Assembly: GCF_014023275.1 (NCBI RefSeq)
Contig: NZ_CP054698.1
Coordinates: forward strand, 3,782,001 to 3,846,000
Direction: 5' to 3'
Origin: Nostoc edaphicum CCNP1411
Lineage (GTDB): Bacteria; Cyanobacteriota; Cyanobacteriia; Cyanobacteriales; Nostocaceae
DNA length: 64,000 bases
This document shows positions 1 to 9,900 of the stretch, one piece after another. Position numbers and translations under genes: made by a program. The notes beneath the pieces are model-generated. The model saw only the letters and a list, made by a program, of their open reading frames with translations. It was not told where the DNA came from and searched no databases. Each line of letters starts with the position of its first letter. Positions within the stretch are counted from its first letter, which is position 1.

Positions 1-668
1 CGAATTCCGTGATTCGTCATTCCCTCTTCAATTTCTGTACGGACATCCTCATCAAAACCCTTCAAAATCTTTTCACCTCTGGTAATTTGTGTTACCTCAG
101 AACCCAAACCGCGCATAATACAAGCAAATTCTGTGCCAATATAACCAGCGCCAATAATGACGATGTGTTTTGGTTGTTCTTTTAAATGAAAGATTTCGTT
201 GGAGGTAATGCTATATTCCACTCCTGGTAAATCTGGCTTGACAGGACGCCCACCAACAGCAATTAAAATTTTGTCTGCTGTAACTTTTCGTCCATCAACT
301 TCTACCGTGTGGGGGTCTACCAATGTGGCGCGACCTGAAATTAGTTCCACTCCGGCTTTTTCTAAAAAGCTTATATGTAGTTGCGACAGTCGCCGAACTT
401 CATTATCTATAGATGTAATGAAATATTCCCAGTTAAACTCAGCATTACCCACTTTCCAGCCATAGCCTGAAGCGTCACTGAACAATGCAGGAAAGTGAGA
501 GCCATAGACCATAAGTTTTTTGGGAACACAACCGCGAATCACACAAGTGCCACCAACTAAATCATATTCAGCGATCGCCACTTTTGCGCCATAACTAGCC
601 GCTCTTTTGGAAGCCGCCAAACCTCCAGAACCCGCACCAATCACAAACAGGTCGTAATCAAAAGTCAT
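1..668 (-). CDS. gor: Glutathione reductase-like FAD/NAD(P) disulfide oxidoreductase, C-terminus outside window
   Basis: Only the first 222 or so residues lie in the window; the gene runs off base 1. The start is ATG at 668. The product begins with an FAD-binding Rossmann motif (VIGAGSGG) followed by the redox-active disulfide motif GGTCVIRGCVPKKL near residues 40-53. It then shows the start of the NAD(P)-binding fold (IVIIGAGYIG). This order is typical of the glutathione reductase family, which reduces oxidised glutathione with NADPH in the cytoplasm. A full-length paralogue lies at 26045-27391 and shares the same N-terminal signature (MTFDYDLFVIGAG). Substrate specificity within the family is inferred; trypanothione-like or mercuric reductase relatives are less likely given the PKKL motif. 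Confidence 0.93.
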   Translation of the reverse strand, partial: MTFDYDLFVIGAGSGGLAASKRAASYGAKVAIAEYDLVGGTCVIRGCVPKKLMVYGSHFPALFSDASGYGWKVGNAEFNWEYFITSIDNEVRRLSQLHISFLEKAGVELISGRATLVDPHTVEVDGRKVTADKILIAVGGRPVKPDLPGVEYSITSNEIFHLKEQPKHIVIIGAGYIGTEFACIMRGLGSEVTQITRGEKILKGFDEDVRTEIEEGMTNHGI

Positions 669-1008
669 AAATTTATGTTCTCTTTAGCAACAAATCAGTT
701 CCTGGGAACTTACACACAGAATGTGATTGAACTATATAAGGATATCTGGTGAACCCTGTATAAGTCCTGTCCTTGATTTAATCTAGCGTTAGCAGATGTT
801 ATCTCGTCGTAGGGAATATCACTTTTTGCTGTGATTGCTGTAGAGGGAGTAACTACAATTGTTTGTTATGGTTATGCCTCTGGTGTGGGGTATAAGTCTT
901 AGCTGCTGCGTTGTAACAGCTAAGTTCCATCAGGATTTACACAATATTAATAAAACAAACCGTGTTCGGTGTTTGCAGAGCATCTATCTTGTACCCCCAT
1001 TAGTATTT
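669..1008. other. Intergenic region, no gene seen
   Basis: About 340 bp between the divergent start of the glutathione reductase gene and the 3' end of the FecR protein gene. Several open frames enter from the neighbouring 24-bp repeat but lack any coding signature. It presumably contains the promoter of the reductase gene. No clear -10/-35 pair was picked out. Confidence 0.5.
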
Positions 1009-2655
1009 TTATGTGCTTGGAGAGTCACTTGGAGTTACAGGTGTTGGCTCAATTGGGGTATCAGGTGTTGTCTCAATTGGAGTTACAGGTGTTGTCTCAA
1101 TTGGAGTTACAGGTGTTGGCTCAATTGGGGTTACAGGTGTTGGCTCAATTGGAGTTACAGGTGTTGTCTCAATTGGAGTTACAGGTGTTGGCTCAATTGG
1201 AGTTACAGGTGTTGTCTCAATTGGGGTGTTGGGTGTTGTCTCAATTGGGGTGTCGGGTGTTGGCTCAATTGGAGTTACAGGTGTTGGCTCAATTGGGGTG
1301 TCGGGTGTTGTCTCAATTGGAGTGTTGGGTGTTGTCTCAATTGGGGTGTCGGGTGTTGGCTCAATTGGAGTTACAGGTGTTGGCTCAATTGGGGTGTCAG
1401 GTGTTGGCTCAATTGGGGTGTCGGGTGTTGTCTCAATTGGAGTTACAGGTGTTGGCTCAATTGGGGTGTCGGGTGTTGGCTCAATTGGGGTGTCGGGTGT
1501 TGGCTCAATTGGGGTGTCGGGTGTTGTCTCAATTGGAGTTATGGGTGTTGTCTCAATTGGAGTTATGGGTGTTGTCTCAATTGGGGTGTTGAGTAATTTC
1601 TCAATTGGGGTGTTGAGTAATTTCTCAATTGGGGTGACTGGTGTTGTCTTAGTTGGGGTGACTGGTGTTGTCTCAATTGGGGTTACTGGTGTTGTCTCAG
1701 TTGGGGTGTCGGATGTTGTCTCAATTGGGGTGACTGGTGTTGTCTCAGTTGGGGTGTCGGATGTTGTCTCAATTGGGGTGACTGGTGTTGTCTCAGTTGA
1801 GGCGTTGGGTTTTGTCTCAGTTGAGGCGTTGGGTTTTGTCTCAGTTGAGGCGTTGGGTTTTGTCTCAGTTGAGGCGTTAGGTGTTGTCTTAGCTGGGGTG
1901 TCGGGTGTAGGAGTTAGCTTCATTTCAAATACTCCCTCGCCTTTTATCGGTGGCTGTGCTTCCAAAGCCTCAACAGTTTCGGCTTGAACACTTGTGATTG
2001 CAGGATCAGGTGTAGGTACAGGATTTTGCCTGTTCAAATCAAGTTCTCGAACCAGTTGGCTCGTTTCATAAAAATTTCTTAGATCAAAATCATATAACCT
2101 ATCAAATTTCCCTTTAACTATAATCACCATTTGCCCTGCTTCCAACACCTGAGTTTCAGAAGCTTCCTTGTTAGAAACTTCAATGCCGCTATTTGTTAGC
2201 GCACCCACAATAGTGGTGTCTGTTTGTTGGTCGTAGCGCACAAATAATGCTGAACCACGAATTGCTGCTGCTGCATTTGGTGTTTGTATACGTGTTTGTC
2301 CTTGTCCTGGTGGGATGAGCAGCAACACAGTCCCATTTGACAGTTTAAAGTCACGAGTCTTCGGTAAAAATTGAAATAACGCCTGTTCTCCAACTCGTGC
2401 CAAAGAGCCATCGTTGAAACGTAAATCTGCTAGGGAAGCTCTACCAGTTGACAACCCGTCCCCAGGAGTCATCGCATCTAATTTGCGTGCAGGACGTTTC
2501 TTCAATTTATCTTTCGGTATCAGTTGTACGATGTTGCGGAGGTTCTGAATCTCTGCTCGCGTTAGAGGAGTTATGGCGCTTACCCGATTTGGCAAAGGCA
2601 GCACTATAACTGCCCATAAACTAATCACCAATAATGGAAACGATTTATAAAACAT
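1009..2655 (-). CDS. FecR-domain secreted protein with TPxTPIE repeat tail
   Basis: The 548-residue product has an N-terminal signal peptide or anchor (hydrophobic residues 5-27, ending near VSA). A FecR-like domain follows at about 60-200, with the typical stretch of a beta-rich wall or sensor fold (LRFNDGSLARVGEQALFQF, then GTVLLLIPPGQG and IRGSALFVRYD). From about residue 260 to the end it is a proline/threonine-rich tail made of octapeptides of the form TTPVTPIE, encoded by a 24-bp tandem repeat. FecR domains in cyanobacteria often occur in exported proteins of unknown role rather than in iron signalling. The tail looks like an extended periplasmic or surface stalk. It lies divergent to the outer-membrane-like protein at 3332, with which it could be functionally paired (inference). 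Confidence 0.85.
   Translation of the reverse strand: MFYKSFPLLVISLWAVIVLPLPNRVSAITPLTRAEIQNLRNIVQLIPKDKLKKRPARKLDAMTPGDGLSTGRASLADLRFNDGSLARVGEQALFQFLPKTRDFKLSNGTVLLLIPPGQGQTRIQTPNAAAAIRGSALFVRYDQQTDTTIVGALTNSGIEVSNKEASETQVLEAGQMVIIVKGKFDRLYDFDLRNFYETSQLVRELDLNRQNPVPTPDPAITSVQAETVEALEAQPPIKGEGVFEMKLTPTPDTPAKTTPNASTETKPNASTETKPNASTETKPNASTETTPVTPIETTSDTPTETTPVTPIETTSDTPTETTPVTPIETTPVTPTKTTPVTPIEKLLNTPIEKLLNTPIETTPITPIETTPITPIETTPDTPIEPTPDTPIEPTPDTPIEPTPVTPIETTPDTPIEPTPDTPIEPTPVTPIEPTPDTPIETTPNTPIETTPDTPIEPTPVTPIEPTPDTPIETTPNTPIETTPVTPIEPTPVTPIETTPVTPIEPTPVTPIEPTPVTPIETTPVTPIETTPDTPIEPTPVTPSDSPST
1031..1890. repeat. 24-bp minisatellite inside the FecR gene (about 35 copies)
   Basis: Direct tandem repeats of a 24-bp unit of the form GTTACAGGTGTTGGCTCAAT plus TGGG (+ strand), with variants in the first half of the unit (ttaca, tgtcg, tgttg, ttatg). 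The unit is a multiple of three, so copy-number change keeps the FecR frame. All three + strand frames are also open across the array. Confidence 0.93.
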
Positions 2656-3331
2656 AGGTTAATAATTTTTGAGCTTCAACTAATACAAAAAAAATTAATT
2701 TTTAATCTAAATGCTAATTTTTATAGGATTTTTTTAGGTAAATTTATTTGAATTTTTATTTACTTTCTAATAAATAGAGGAGATTATAAGTAAACTATAT
2801 AAATGCATGTTTGGTTTTTAAGAAAAATCAATATTATTTTATTACTTTTTTTCTCTTCCCTGCTCCCTCCCTACGCAAGTAACTTCAGGAATAAAACCAG
2901 ATTAGTAGTATGTACTTAGTTGATTGAATTTTTCCTTCCGAAACTAACATTAGTGTGTAATAAAATCTGTAGCAGATTTAAAAATTAGTATTTGATATCA
3001 ACAATTAAATAATGAGTACGTTACATATAATTCTCTCTAATCATTTCAGCCAAAGGGTTATCAGTTATGCAGGACAAGAAGTTGCGAGGGATTTTTTGTG
3101 AGATTACTCACTGGCTATATTTCACTAAATTTCAGCAGAAACTTGATCGGGGCATTTCAGTTTTACACAATAATGTGGGAAAAAATCCGAAAAGCAACAA
3201 TTTTAGTTTGTAGTTTCAGTATATACCTACAAGGCTAAAATAGATGCAGTCAATTGCCTATTCGGAATCGGAACTTCCGGTACAGCTTGTGGGTCTACAT
3301 TTGCCAAACGCGATCAACGCGATCTAACCAG
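2656..3331. other. Intergenic region with one weak small ORF
   Basis: AT-rich spacer of about 675 bp between the divergent FecR and beta-barrel genes. It holds a possible 48-codon frame at 3067-3213 (begins MQDKKLRGIF, ends NNFSL) with no recognisable motif, which I would not call a gene without conservation. No repeat or strong hairpin was noticed. Confidence 0.4.
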
Positions 3332-4636
3332 ATGCGACTCCAAAACTGGAAAAATTTGTTTTTTTGTATTTTATTAGCATCCAGTGGTGGAAGCTGGTGT
3401 TGCATTAGAGTAGATGCGGCAGAATCTGCAAATACAGATATTTCGCGTCCTAACAGTTTAGTAAGCACACAGGTAAGTTATCAACGGTTATGTCAGAAGT
3501 TGGAACAAGAGGCAATTAACTATCTGTGCAAGCAGTCGAGTGAGTCGCATTTTTTAGACTCTCAAATGCCGTTAAATCTGACACAGCAAGCACCAGAAAC
3601 ACCTCAAACTCCAGTCCAAACTGAAGAACTTGAAAATGCTCAAAGGCAAAATGACCCGCCACAGCTAGAATCGCAGCCAAGTAATTTGCCAATATCTCCT
3701 TCAGACTCAAAAGAGCGACTATTAAAGACACCTGAGATAGATTATTCTCAAAGGCTAGAGAGGCTAATAGAACTGCTGCGATCGCCAAAACAACCACCTG
3801 AGTCTGATAGCGATCGCGAATTGGGGTTGCGGGTGCGGTTAAGACCCCTAGAACAGCAGCTACCACCAATAGAACAACCCATCATACCTAAGAATTTTAA
3901 ACCAATAGGCTACCTACAGGGCCGTGTAGGCTACTTCCAGACGACTAATATTTTTTCCTCAGATGATAGTCCCATAGAAGATGGTTTAATTATTTCTGGA
4001 CTGACACTAGCCTCTGCATATTTCCCTTTGACATCTAAGACTTATTTAAACGCCTCAATTGATGGCAATCTCATTCGTTACATAAATCAGTCACAATATC
4101 ATTACAACCAGGTGAGATTGAATCTCAGTCTTTACCAGCATCTATCCCAGCGGATGTATGGAGAAATCACTTGGAGCAATCAACACTTATTTTATGCCAA
4201 CAACAGCGATCGCCTGGATGGCTTTAAAGCAGGCGATCGCTTTTTAAATGAGAATTCCCTGCAACTGTCTTTAGGAAGGCGAGATCCCTTAACTTCAAGA
4301 TTAACCCTAGATAGCTTTTACGAATTGAGTGTAAATTTTGCTGATCCACCGAGTCGTAATCGGATAACCAATACCTTTTGGGTGTCTCTGAACTACTACT
4401 TGCAAAAGCCTCTCCAGGTTGGCATTAACTACCAGGGTAACTTCTCAGACTTTACACAACGCGATCGAGAAGACCAATTTCATCGGCTATTCGGGCACTT
4501 AAATTACCGAATATCCAATACTAGTAATCTGAATTTACAGGCTGGAGCAAGTTTGGGTAGTTCAACCGCCGAAAACATTGATTTTGATGGCTGGTTCTTC
4601 AGTATTAATTACAGTTTGCAATTAGGTCGGTTTTGA
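3332..4636 (+). CDS. Putative outer-membrane beta-barrel protein
   Basis: Unrecognised protein of 434 residues if started at ATG 3332. An upstream in-frame TTG at 3254 is possible, but it would put about 26 polar residues before the signal peptide. A signal peptide is visible (LFFCILLASSGGSW near the start), followed by a proline/glutamine-rich linker to about residue 190. The C-terminal half consists of alternating-pattern segments (for example YLNASIDGNLIRYINQSQYHY, QVGINYQGNFSDF) and ends in aromatic phenylalanine (SLQLGRF). That combination suggests a small outer-membrane barrel with a periplasmic linker. It is divergent from the FecR protein. HIP1 octamers occur inside the gene, so it is native-looking DNA. 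Confidence 0.7.
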   Translation: MRLQNWKNLFFCILLASSGGSWCCIRVDAAESANTDISRPNSLVSTQVSYQRLCQKLEQEAINYLCKQSSESHFLDSQMPLNLTQQAPETPQTPVQTEELENAQRQNDPPQLESQPSNLPISPSDSKERLLKTPEIDYSQRLERLIELLRSPKQPPESDSDRELGLRVRLRPLEQQLPPIEQPIIPKNFKPIGYLQGRVGYFQTTNIFSSDDSPIEDGLIISGLTLASAYFPLTSKTYLNASIDGNLIRYINQSQYHYNQVRLNLSLYQHLSQRMYGEITWSNQHLFYANNSDRLDGFKAGDRFLNENSLQLSLGRRDPLTSRLTLDSFYELSVNFADPPSRNRITNTFWVSLNYYLQKPLQVGINYQGNFSDFTQRDREDQFHRLFGHLNYRISNTSNLNLQAGASLGSSTAENIDFDGWFFSINYSLQLGRF

Positions 4637-4639
4637 AAT

Positions 4640-4690
4640 TTGTCATTTGTCATTAGTCATTAGTCATTTGTTAAAAACCAATGACTAATG
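4640..4690. repeat. Short tandem heptamer repeats (GTCATTA type)
   Basis: Two to three copies of the heptamer GTCATTA/GTCATTT are followed by an inverted partner (aatgactaatgac). Tail-to-tail location between convergent genes suggests it may form the hairpin of a bidirectional terminator. Such heptamers are a known feature of Nostocales genomes. Confidence 0.7.
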
Positions 4691-4691
4691 A

Positions 4692-5513
4692 CTACATATA
4701 ACTAATCCAATCACTCCAACTGCCCGCATAAAGTTTACCTTTGGTAATATCAGCTAATTCTAAAGAAAGTAAATTTACGCAAGCAGTAACGCCAGAACCG
4801 CAATATACCAAGATTTCTTCGGCTGTTTCTAGCTTCTCCCACCGACGACGTTGTTCCTCTTGAGGGAGTAGGTAGCCGGAAGAATCTGTAACTTCTTGCC
4901 AAGGATAGTTGACTGCGCCGGGAATATGCCCAGCAATTTTATCAATTGGCTCTCGTTCTCCTCGGTAGCGATCGCTTTCTCTTGAATCTACCAATACTAC
5001 CTCGTGGCTATCTTTCCGACTTTTCACCGCTGTAATATCTACCACCTTTTCTGTTTGTACTTGAGCTACAAACGTACCCATTCGGGCGGGAGGAATAACA
5101 TCTGTAACAGGATAACCAGCTTTTTGCCATCCAGCAAAGCCTCCATCCAGTACTGCTACTTGCTCATGTCCGAGATAGCGCAACAGCCACCACAGACGAG
5201 CCGCAAAGGCAAAGCGCGAATCATCATAAGCTACAACTAAAGTTTTTTGGTAATTTACCCCAATCGCCGCAAATTTCTTCGCTATATCATTAGAGTTAGG
5301 TAAAGGATGTCTTCCACCATGCTTACCCACTGGACTAGAAAGATCCTGATTCAAATCTAGGTAATATGACCCCTTTATATGACTTGTCTGGTACTGTTGT
5401 TGTCCTAGTTGTGGATCGGCTAGGGAAAAGCGACAATCCACAATAACGACTTGCGGATCATCTAGATGTTCAAACAGCCAAGTTGGCGAAACAACAAATT
5501 GGGAATTGGGCAT
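4692..5513 (-). CDS. sseA: Two-domain sulfurtransferase (rhodanese / 3-mercaptopyruvate type)
   Basis: The 273-residue product has tandem rhodanese domains. The N-terminal domain (about 1-130) contains the structural motif VIVDCRFSLADP and the region GSYYLDLNQDLSS. The C-terminal domain (about 150-273) carries the active-site loop CGSGVTA, with the persulfide-forming cysteine near residue 238. It would move sulfane sulfur from thiosulfate or 3-mercaptopyruvate to an acceptor such as cyanide or a thiol. The CGSGVTA loop is closer to 3-mercaptopyruvate sulfurtransferases (CGSGVTA) than to thiosulfate-specific ones (CRKGVTA). The ATG start at 5513 lies 26 bp from the divergent methyltransferase gene, so the two may share a promoter region. 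Confidence 0.92.
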   Translation of the reverse strand: MPNSQFVVSPTWLFEHLDDPQVVIVDCRFSLADPQLGQQQYQTSHIKGSYYLDLNQDLSSPVGKHGGRHPLPNSNDIAKKFAAIGVNYQKTLVVAYDDSRFAFAARLWWLLRYLGHEQVAVLDGGFAGWQKAGYPVTDVIPPARMGTFVAQVQTEKVVDITAVKSRKDSHEVVLVDSRESDRYRGEREPIDKIAGHIPGAVNYPWQEVTDSSGYLLPQEEQRRRWEKLETAEEILVYCGSGVTACVNLLSLELADITKGKLYAGSWSDWISYM

Positions 5514-5539
5514 TGGTCATTATTTAGTTTTTTTGTAAG

Positions 5540-6472
5540 ATGTCAGACTTAGAGAATTTTACACCTAAGCTCACAGCAGATGGTTCTTTCACCTTTGTCT
5601 CTCAAGAGTTTGGTGAATCCTTTCACAGCCATTATGGAGCTACGCAGGAGAGTTTTTCCAAGTTTGTGGAACCGACTCAACTGGCTATAGCAGCGCAAAA
5701 ACCAGTCTTACGACTATTGGATATTTGTTATGGTCTAGGATATAACACGGTTGCTGCTTTGCAGACAATTTGGGCGGTGAATCCTAGTTGTTGTGTGGAA
5801 GTAATCGGTTTAGAACTAAATCCAGCTGTACCACAAGCTGCGATCGCTCATCGCCTGTTCGACAATTGGAACTGTAACTATGTTGAAATGTTGCAAGAGC
5901 TAGCTTTTGAGCATCAAGTGGAAACACCTCGCCTAAAAGCGAAGCTACTAATTGGCGATGCTAGAACTACGATAAAGCTAGTACATCAATCGGGTTTTTG
6001 GGCAGATGCAATTTTCCTCGATCCCTTTTCACCACCTCAATGTCCTCAATTATGGACTGTTGAATTTATTAAACAGCTGTCATTGTGCTTACATCCAGAT
6101 GGTTTATTAGCCACCTATTCTTGTGCTGCTGCTGTACGCATAGCGCTTTTATCTGCTGGCTTGATCATAGGTTCTACTCCACCTGTGGGAAGGCGATCGC
6201 CTGGTACTGTGGCATCGCACGCAAAAGGTGGGGAAGCAGAAGTTAGTTCACCCAAAGAGTCTTCTCTGCCCCTCTCACAAATTGAAAAAGAACACTTGCT
6301 AACTCGCGCTGCTATTCCTTATCGCGATCCTCAATTGAGCGATCCAACCAAAGTCATAGTGATGCGGCGACAACAAGAGCAAGAAATCTCTTCGCTGGAA
6401 CCTACCTCCCGTTGGCGAAAAAGGTGGCTATTAGGAAAACAAAGTAGAGATTTTTTGGGAAGTAGTTTGTAG
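5540..6472 (+). CDS. MnmC-like SAM-dependent tRNA methyltransferase (DUF752)
   Basis: The 310-residue protein resembles the methyltransferase half of MnmC. It has an N-terminal FTPKLTADGSFTF stretch, a SAM-binding segment (LDICYGLGYNTVAAL near residues 60-75), and the acidic/catalytic region DAIFLDPFSPPQCPQLWT near 155-175. MnmC methyltransferases act on the wobble uridine modification of tRNA. The FAD-oxidase half of the bifunctional enterobacterial enzyme is absent, as is common in cyanobacteria. A stretch around residues 215-245 (RRSPGTVASHAKGGEAEV, around a HIP1 octamer) looks like repeat-derived insertion and interrupts the family's usual spacing. The exact substrate is inferred. Confidence 0.82.
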   Translation: MSDLENFTPKLTADGSFTFVSQEFGESFHSHYGATQESFSKFVEPTQLAIAAQKPVLRLLDICYGLGYNTVAALQTIWAVNPSCCVEVIGLELNPAVPQAAIAHRLFDNWNCNYVEMLQELAFEHQVETPRLKAKLLIGDARTTIKLVHQSGFWADAIFLDPFSPPQCPQLWTVEFIKQLSLCLHPDGLLATYSCAAAVRIALLSAGLIIGSTPPVGRRSPGTVASHAKGGEAEVSSPKESSLPLSQIEKEHLLTRAAIPYRDPQLSDPTKVIVMRRQQEQEISSLEPTSRWRKRWLLGKQSRDFLGSSL

Positions 6473-7041
6473 TTCGGTTGTGATGTCTACGACGGGCTAC
6501 ACCTGAGCAGCTACAAATCTCATCTTTAGTCCTTAATTCCACAAAAGTAAACATTTTTTGGCAAAATTTCTGATTTCTTTATTCACATACTCAGGCAACG
6601 AGTTTTTACAAGCCAAATAGCTTGTTTTTGTGGTAGTATTTAATATCACATTAACATTGACAGTACTTGAGTATTGCTATAACTAAGTAAGTAAAAACAT
6701 GTATATATAATAATTACAATAAGGATTTAGCACTCAAAACCCGATATCTCAATATAAAGTGGTAAAATATAACGTTTTCTGACGCTACTGGGTTAAATAA
6801 TCTCCGTAAAAAACCTGATTTAACATTTGTGAAAATTCATCATACTGGAAATTAGGAGCAAAAAATTTGACAACAAGATACACCTTGTTCGTAACATAAA
6901 AGATACATACTGCAAAAAACTCAAATAGGCAGTTTGATATCATACATAATCCCTATGAAAACTACGGCTCAGATACCATCGAATATTAATTTTTTTTGAA
7001 ATCTAACACTATTAACTTGTGCAAAAACTTGGAGTGCCTTT
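6473..7041. other. Intergenic region with a small dispersed repeat
   Basis: About 570 bp of AT-rich DNA. At 6482-6505 it has a copy of the dispersed element GATGTCTACGACGGGCTAC, which recurs at about 12302 and about 50391. No gene seen. The region presumably carries the promoter of the HD-GYP regulator. Confidence 0.55.
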
Positions 7042-8280
7042 GTGATTCAATGGAAATCCAACCATACAGGCTTTACAGAACAAATTGTTAGTGGGTCAAA
7101 CCCCATTAACACAGTGAAGAGTATGGGTTTAAATAATACCGTAGGATCGCAAAATGCGGAGAGTTATTCTTTAGGCTTATCTCAAGGAGACCTTATGCTT
7201 GAAGATAGCCAAGCAGTGTCTTCTTGGATAAAAGCTGATGTTAGTTGTGGTGATGATTCACTGGTTTCTAGAACACTACAAGCCAAAGGTTCTAAAGTGA
7301 ATGGGTTTGATTTAGATCCGCCGAAGGTTTTAGTTGTTGACGATCATGCCGCCAGTCGGATGACTGCTGTTGCCCTCTTGGGGATGGAAGGATACGAAGT
7401 GATTGAGGCGGACAGTGGTTCCATTGTTGTGGGATTGGTAACTCAAAAACAACCAGATTTGATTTTGCTGGATGTGATGATGCCAGGAATGGATGGATTT
7501 GAAGTGTGCCAATTGCTTAAACAGGATGAGCAGACTAGGTTAATCCCAGTGATTTTTATTACAGCGTTAAATGACAGGCGATCGCGAATCCGGGGAATTG
7601 AAGTTGGTGCAGATGATTTTCTCACCAAACCCTTTGATCGAGTGGAACTGTCGGCGCGTGTAAAATCCTTGGTGCGGCAAAAGCGTCTGAACGAAGATTT
7701 AGACCATGCCGAACAAGTACTATTTTCCATTGCCATGTCCATTGAAAGTCGCGATCCCAATACGGGCAACCATTGTGAACGGCTAGTAAAACTGGGACAA
7801 GTTTTTGGTGAATACCTCGGCCTATCACGCTATCAAATTCGAGATTTAATGTGGGGTGGTTATCTCCACGATATCGGTAAGGTGGGTATTCCCGATGCAG
7901 TGCTGCTGAAAAAAGGCGAACTCACCCCCGAAGACTGGCAGATCATGCAGCAGCACGTTTTAATTGGGGAAAAAATCTGCCAACCACTACGCAGTATGCG
8001 GGGTGTAATTCCCATTATTCGTCATCACCACGAACGCTGGAATGGCTCAGGCTACCCTGATCAACTCAAGGGGGATGATATTCCCTACCTGGCGCAAGTA
8101 TTTCAGTTAATTGATATTTACGATGCCCTAACCAGCGAACGACCTTACAAAAAAGCTTTTACATCAGCAGAAGCACTTTCAGTGATGCAAAAAGAAACTG
8201 ATTCCGGTTGGCGTAGTCCCAAACTAATGCAGCAGTTTGCAGAGTTTATTCGCTCTTGTCATGGAAAAGAAAGAAAGTAG
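7042..8280 (+). CDS. Response regulator with HD-GYP domain (c-di-GMP phosphodiesterase type)
   Basis: The 412-residue product starts at GTG 7042, with GGAG 8 bp upstream. After a non-conserved N-terminal 90 residues comes a CheY-like receiver (about 94-215) with the acidic pair in VLVVDDH, the phospho-acceptor aspartate in LILLDVMMPGMDGFE and the conserved lysine in LTKPF. The HD-GYP domain (about 220-405) shows the signature residues: HCERLVKLG, HDIGKVGIPD, HHERWNGSGYPD and IYDALTSERPYK. HD-GYP proteins hydrolyse cyclic di-GMP, so this is probably a phosphorylation-controlled phosphodiesterase. The cognate kinase is not adjacent. It is followed by STRR-like repeats (gggagta heptamers) at 8280-8300. 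Confidence 0.93.
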   Translation: MIQWKSNHTGFTEQIVSGSNPINTVKSMGLNNTVGSQNAESYSLGLSQGDLMLEDSQAVSSWIKADVSCGDDSLVSRTLQAKGSKVNGFDLDPPKVLVVDDHAASRMTAVALLGMEGYEVIEADSGSIVVGLVTQKQPDLILLDVMMPGMDGFEVCQLLKQDEQTRLIPVIFITALNDRRSRIRGIEVGADDFLTKPFDRVELSARVKSLVRQKRLNEDLDHAEQVLFSIAMSIESRDPNTGNHCERLVKLGQVFGEYLGLSRYQIRDLMWGGYLHDIGKVGIPDAVLLKKGELTPEDWQIMQQHVLIGEKICQPLRSMRGVIPIIRHHHERWNGSGYPDQLKGDDIPYLAQVFQLIDIYDALTSERPYKKAFTSAEALSVMQKETDSGWRSPKLMQQFAEFIRSCHGKERK

Positions 8281-8500
8281 GGAGTAGGGAGTAGGGAATA
8301 ATTTGAATTTCTAGCTACTGTGATGAACGCTAATTGGTATTATTGCAACTTGCACCTTTGATCAGTTAATTTCTCACAACTCCTGAATTCTGACTCCTTT
8401 GATAATTTCAGTCTTCTATAATTAGCTGGTATGATTTGAGCCTGTATTTCAAAGTACCAACAGCATTAATCACAATTTCACTGATAGCTGATAGCTAATT

Positions 8501-9853
8501 ATGGTAGTTGTAGCAATTCTAGCGGCGGGACGCGGCACACGGATGAAATCACGCTTACCTAAAGTTTTACATTCTTTGGGTGGGCGATCGCTAGTGGAGA
8601 GAGTTCTCGAAAGTGTAGAACCACTTTCTCCCTCACGGCGAATCGTGATTGTGGGATATCAATCCGAGGAAGTGCAAGCCGCCATGCATTTAATTCCCAG
8701 TTTGGAGTTTGTCGAACAGACTGTGCAATTGGGTACAGGTCATGCCATCCAGCAATTACTGCCTCACTTGGAAGACTACACAGGGGATTTGTTGATACTT
8801 AACGGCGATTTACCGTTGATACGCACCCAAACCCTCAAGCAGATGTTACAAACTCACGCCCAAAATCAAAACGCCGCCACCATTCTTACCTCCCACCTAC
8901 CCGATCCCACGGGCTACGGGCGCGTTTTTTGTAACGATGAAAATATTGTGCAGCAAATGGTCGAACATAAAGATTGTAGTGCTGCCCAAAGACAAAATCA
9001 CCGCATTAACGCTGGAGTTTACTGCTTCCGTTGGCCAGATTTGGCAAAAGTGCTTCCCCATTTACAGGCAAACAATGCCCAAAAAGAATACTATCTCACC
9101 GATGCCGTAACTCAGGTAGGACAAGTGATGGCAGTGGATGTGGAAGATTACCAAGAAATTCTCGGTATCAACGATCGCTTGCAACTGGCAACAGCATCCG
9201 AGATTTTGCAAAAACGAGTCAAGGAAAAATGGATGCTAGCGGGTGTAACCCTCATCGATCCCACAAGCATCACCATTGATGAAACTGTAGAATTACAGCC
9301 GGATGTCATTATTGAACCCCAAACTCATCTACGGGGAAATACTGTGATTCAAACAGGAAGTCACATTGGGCCAGGGAGTTTAATTGAAAATAGCCAGTTG
9401 GCTGAAAATGTCACAGTGCACTATTCAGTAGTAATAAATAGCACTGTGCAGGCAGGAACCCGAATTGGCCCCTATGCTCATTTGCGCGGTCAGGTACAGG
9501 TGGGTGCTGGTTGCCGCGTGGGGAATTTTGTGGAATTGAAAAATACGCAATTAGGCGATCGCACTAATGCAGCCCATTTATCTTATATAGGTGATACCGT
9601 TGTCGGCAATCAGGTGAATATTGGTGCCGGTACTATTACTGCCAATTATGACGGCGTGAAAAAACATCGTACCAAAATAGGCGATCGCACTAAAACTGGT
9701 GCTAATAGCGTTTTAGTGGCTCCACTCACCTTGGGAGATGATGTCTATATTGCAGCTGGTTCTACAGTCACAGAAGATGTGCCTGATAATTCTCTGGTGA
9801 TTGCCCGTAGCCGTCAGGTAGTGAAACCAGCTTGGCGCAAGAAAAGCCAATAA
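8501..9853 (+). CDS. glmU: Bifunctional UDP-N-acetylglucosamine pyrophosphorylase / glucosamine-1-phosphate acetyltransferase
   Basis: The 450-residue protein is of normal GlmU length. The N-terminal uridylyltransferase domain begins with the nucleotide-binding motif [15 protein letters not shown] at residues 6-20. The C-terminal half is a left-handed beta-helix of hexapeptide repeats, with the acetyltransferase region containing [10 protein letters not shown]. It makes UDP-GlcNAc for peptidoglycan and lipopolysaccharide in the cytoplasm. The 220 bp upstream holds no gene. HIP1 octamers are frequent in the gene. Confidence 0.97.
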   Translation: MVVVAILAAGRGTRMKSRLPKVLHSLGGRSLVERVLESVEPLSPSRRIVIVGYQSEEVQAAMHLIPSLEFVEQTVQLGTGHAIQQLLPHLEDYTGDLLILNGDLPLIRTQTLKQMLQTHAQNQNAATILTSHLPDPTGYGRVFCNDENIVQQMVEHKDCSAAQRQNHRINAGVYCFRWPDLAKVLPHLQANNAQKEYYLTDAVTQVGQVMAVDVEDYQEILGINDRLQLATASEILQKRVKEKWMLAGVTLIDPTSITIDETVELQPDVIIEPQTHLRGNTVIQTGSHIGPGSLIENSQLAENVTVHYSVVINSTVQAGTRIGPYAHLRGQVQVGAGCRVGNFVELKNTQLGDRTNAAHLSYIGDTVVGNQVNIGAGTITANYDGVKKHRTKIGDRTKTGANSVLVAPLTLGDDVYIAAGSTVTEDVPDNSLVIARSRQVVKPAWRKKSQ

Positions 9854-9900
9854 AGCGATAATTAAATCATCAAATTAGCTGATTTAACTAAAGGTAAAAG

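Noticed and set aside
859..1987. Long + strand open frames across the FecR minisatellite
   Set aside because: They are three-frame shadows of a 24-bp repeat without stops, with no start context or domain. The minus-strand FecR frame has the signal peptide and domain.
3516..3869. Minus-strand hydrophobic frame inside the beta-barrel gene
   Set aside because: Antisense of the proline/glutamine-rich linker. No start signal, and it lies wholly inside a better-supported gene.
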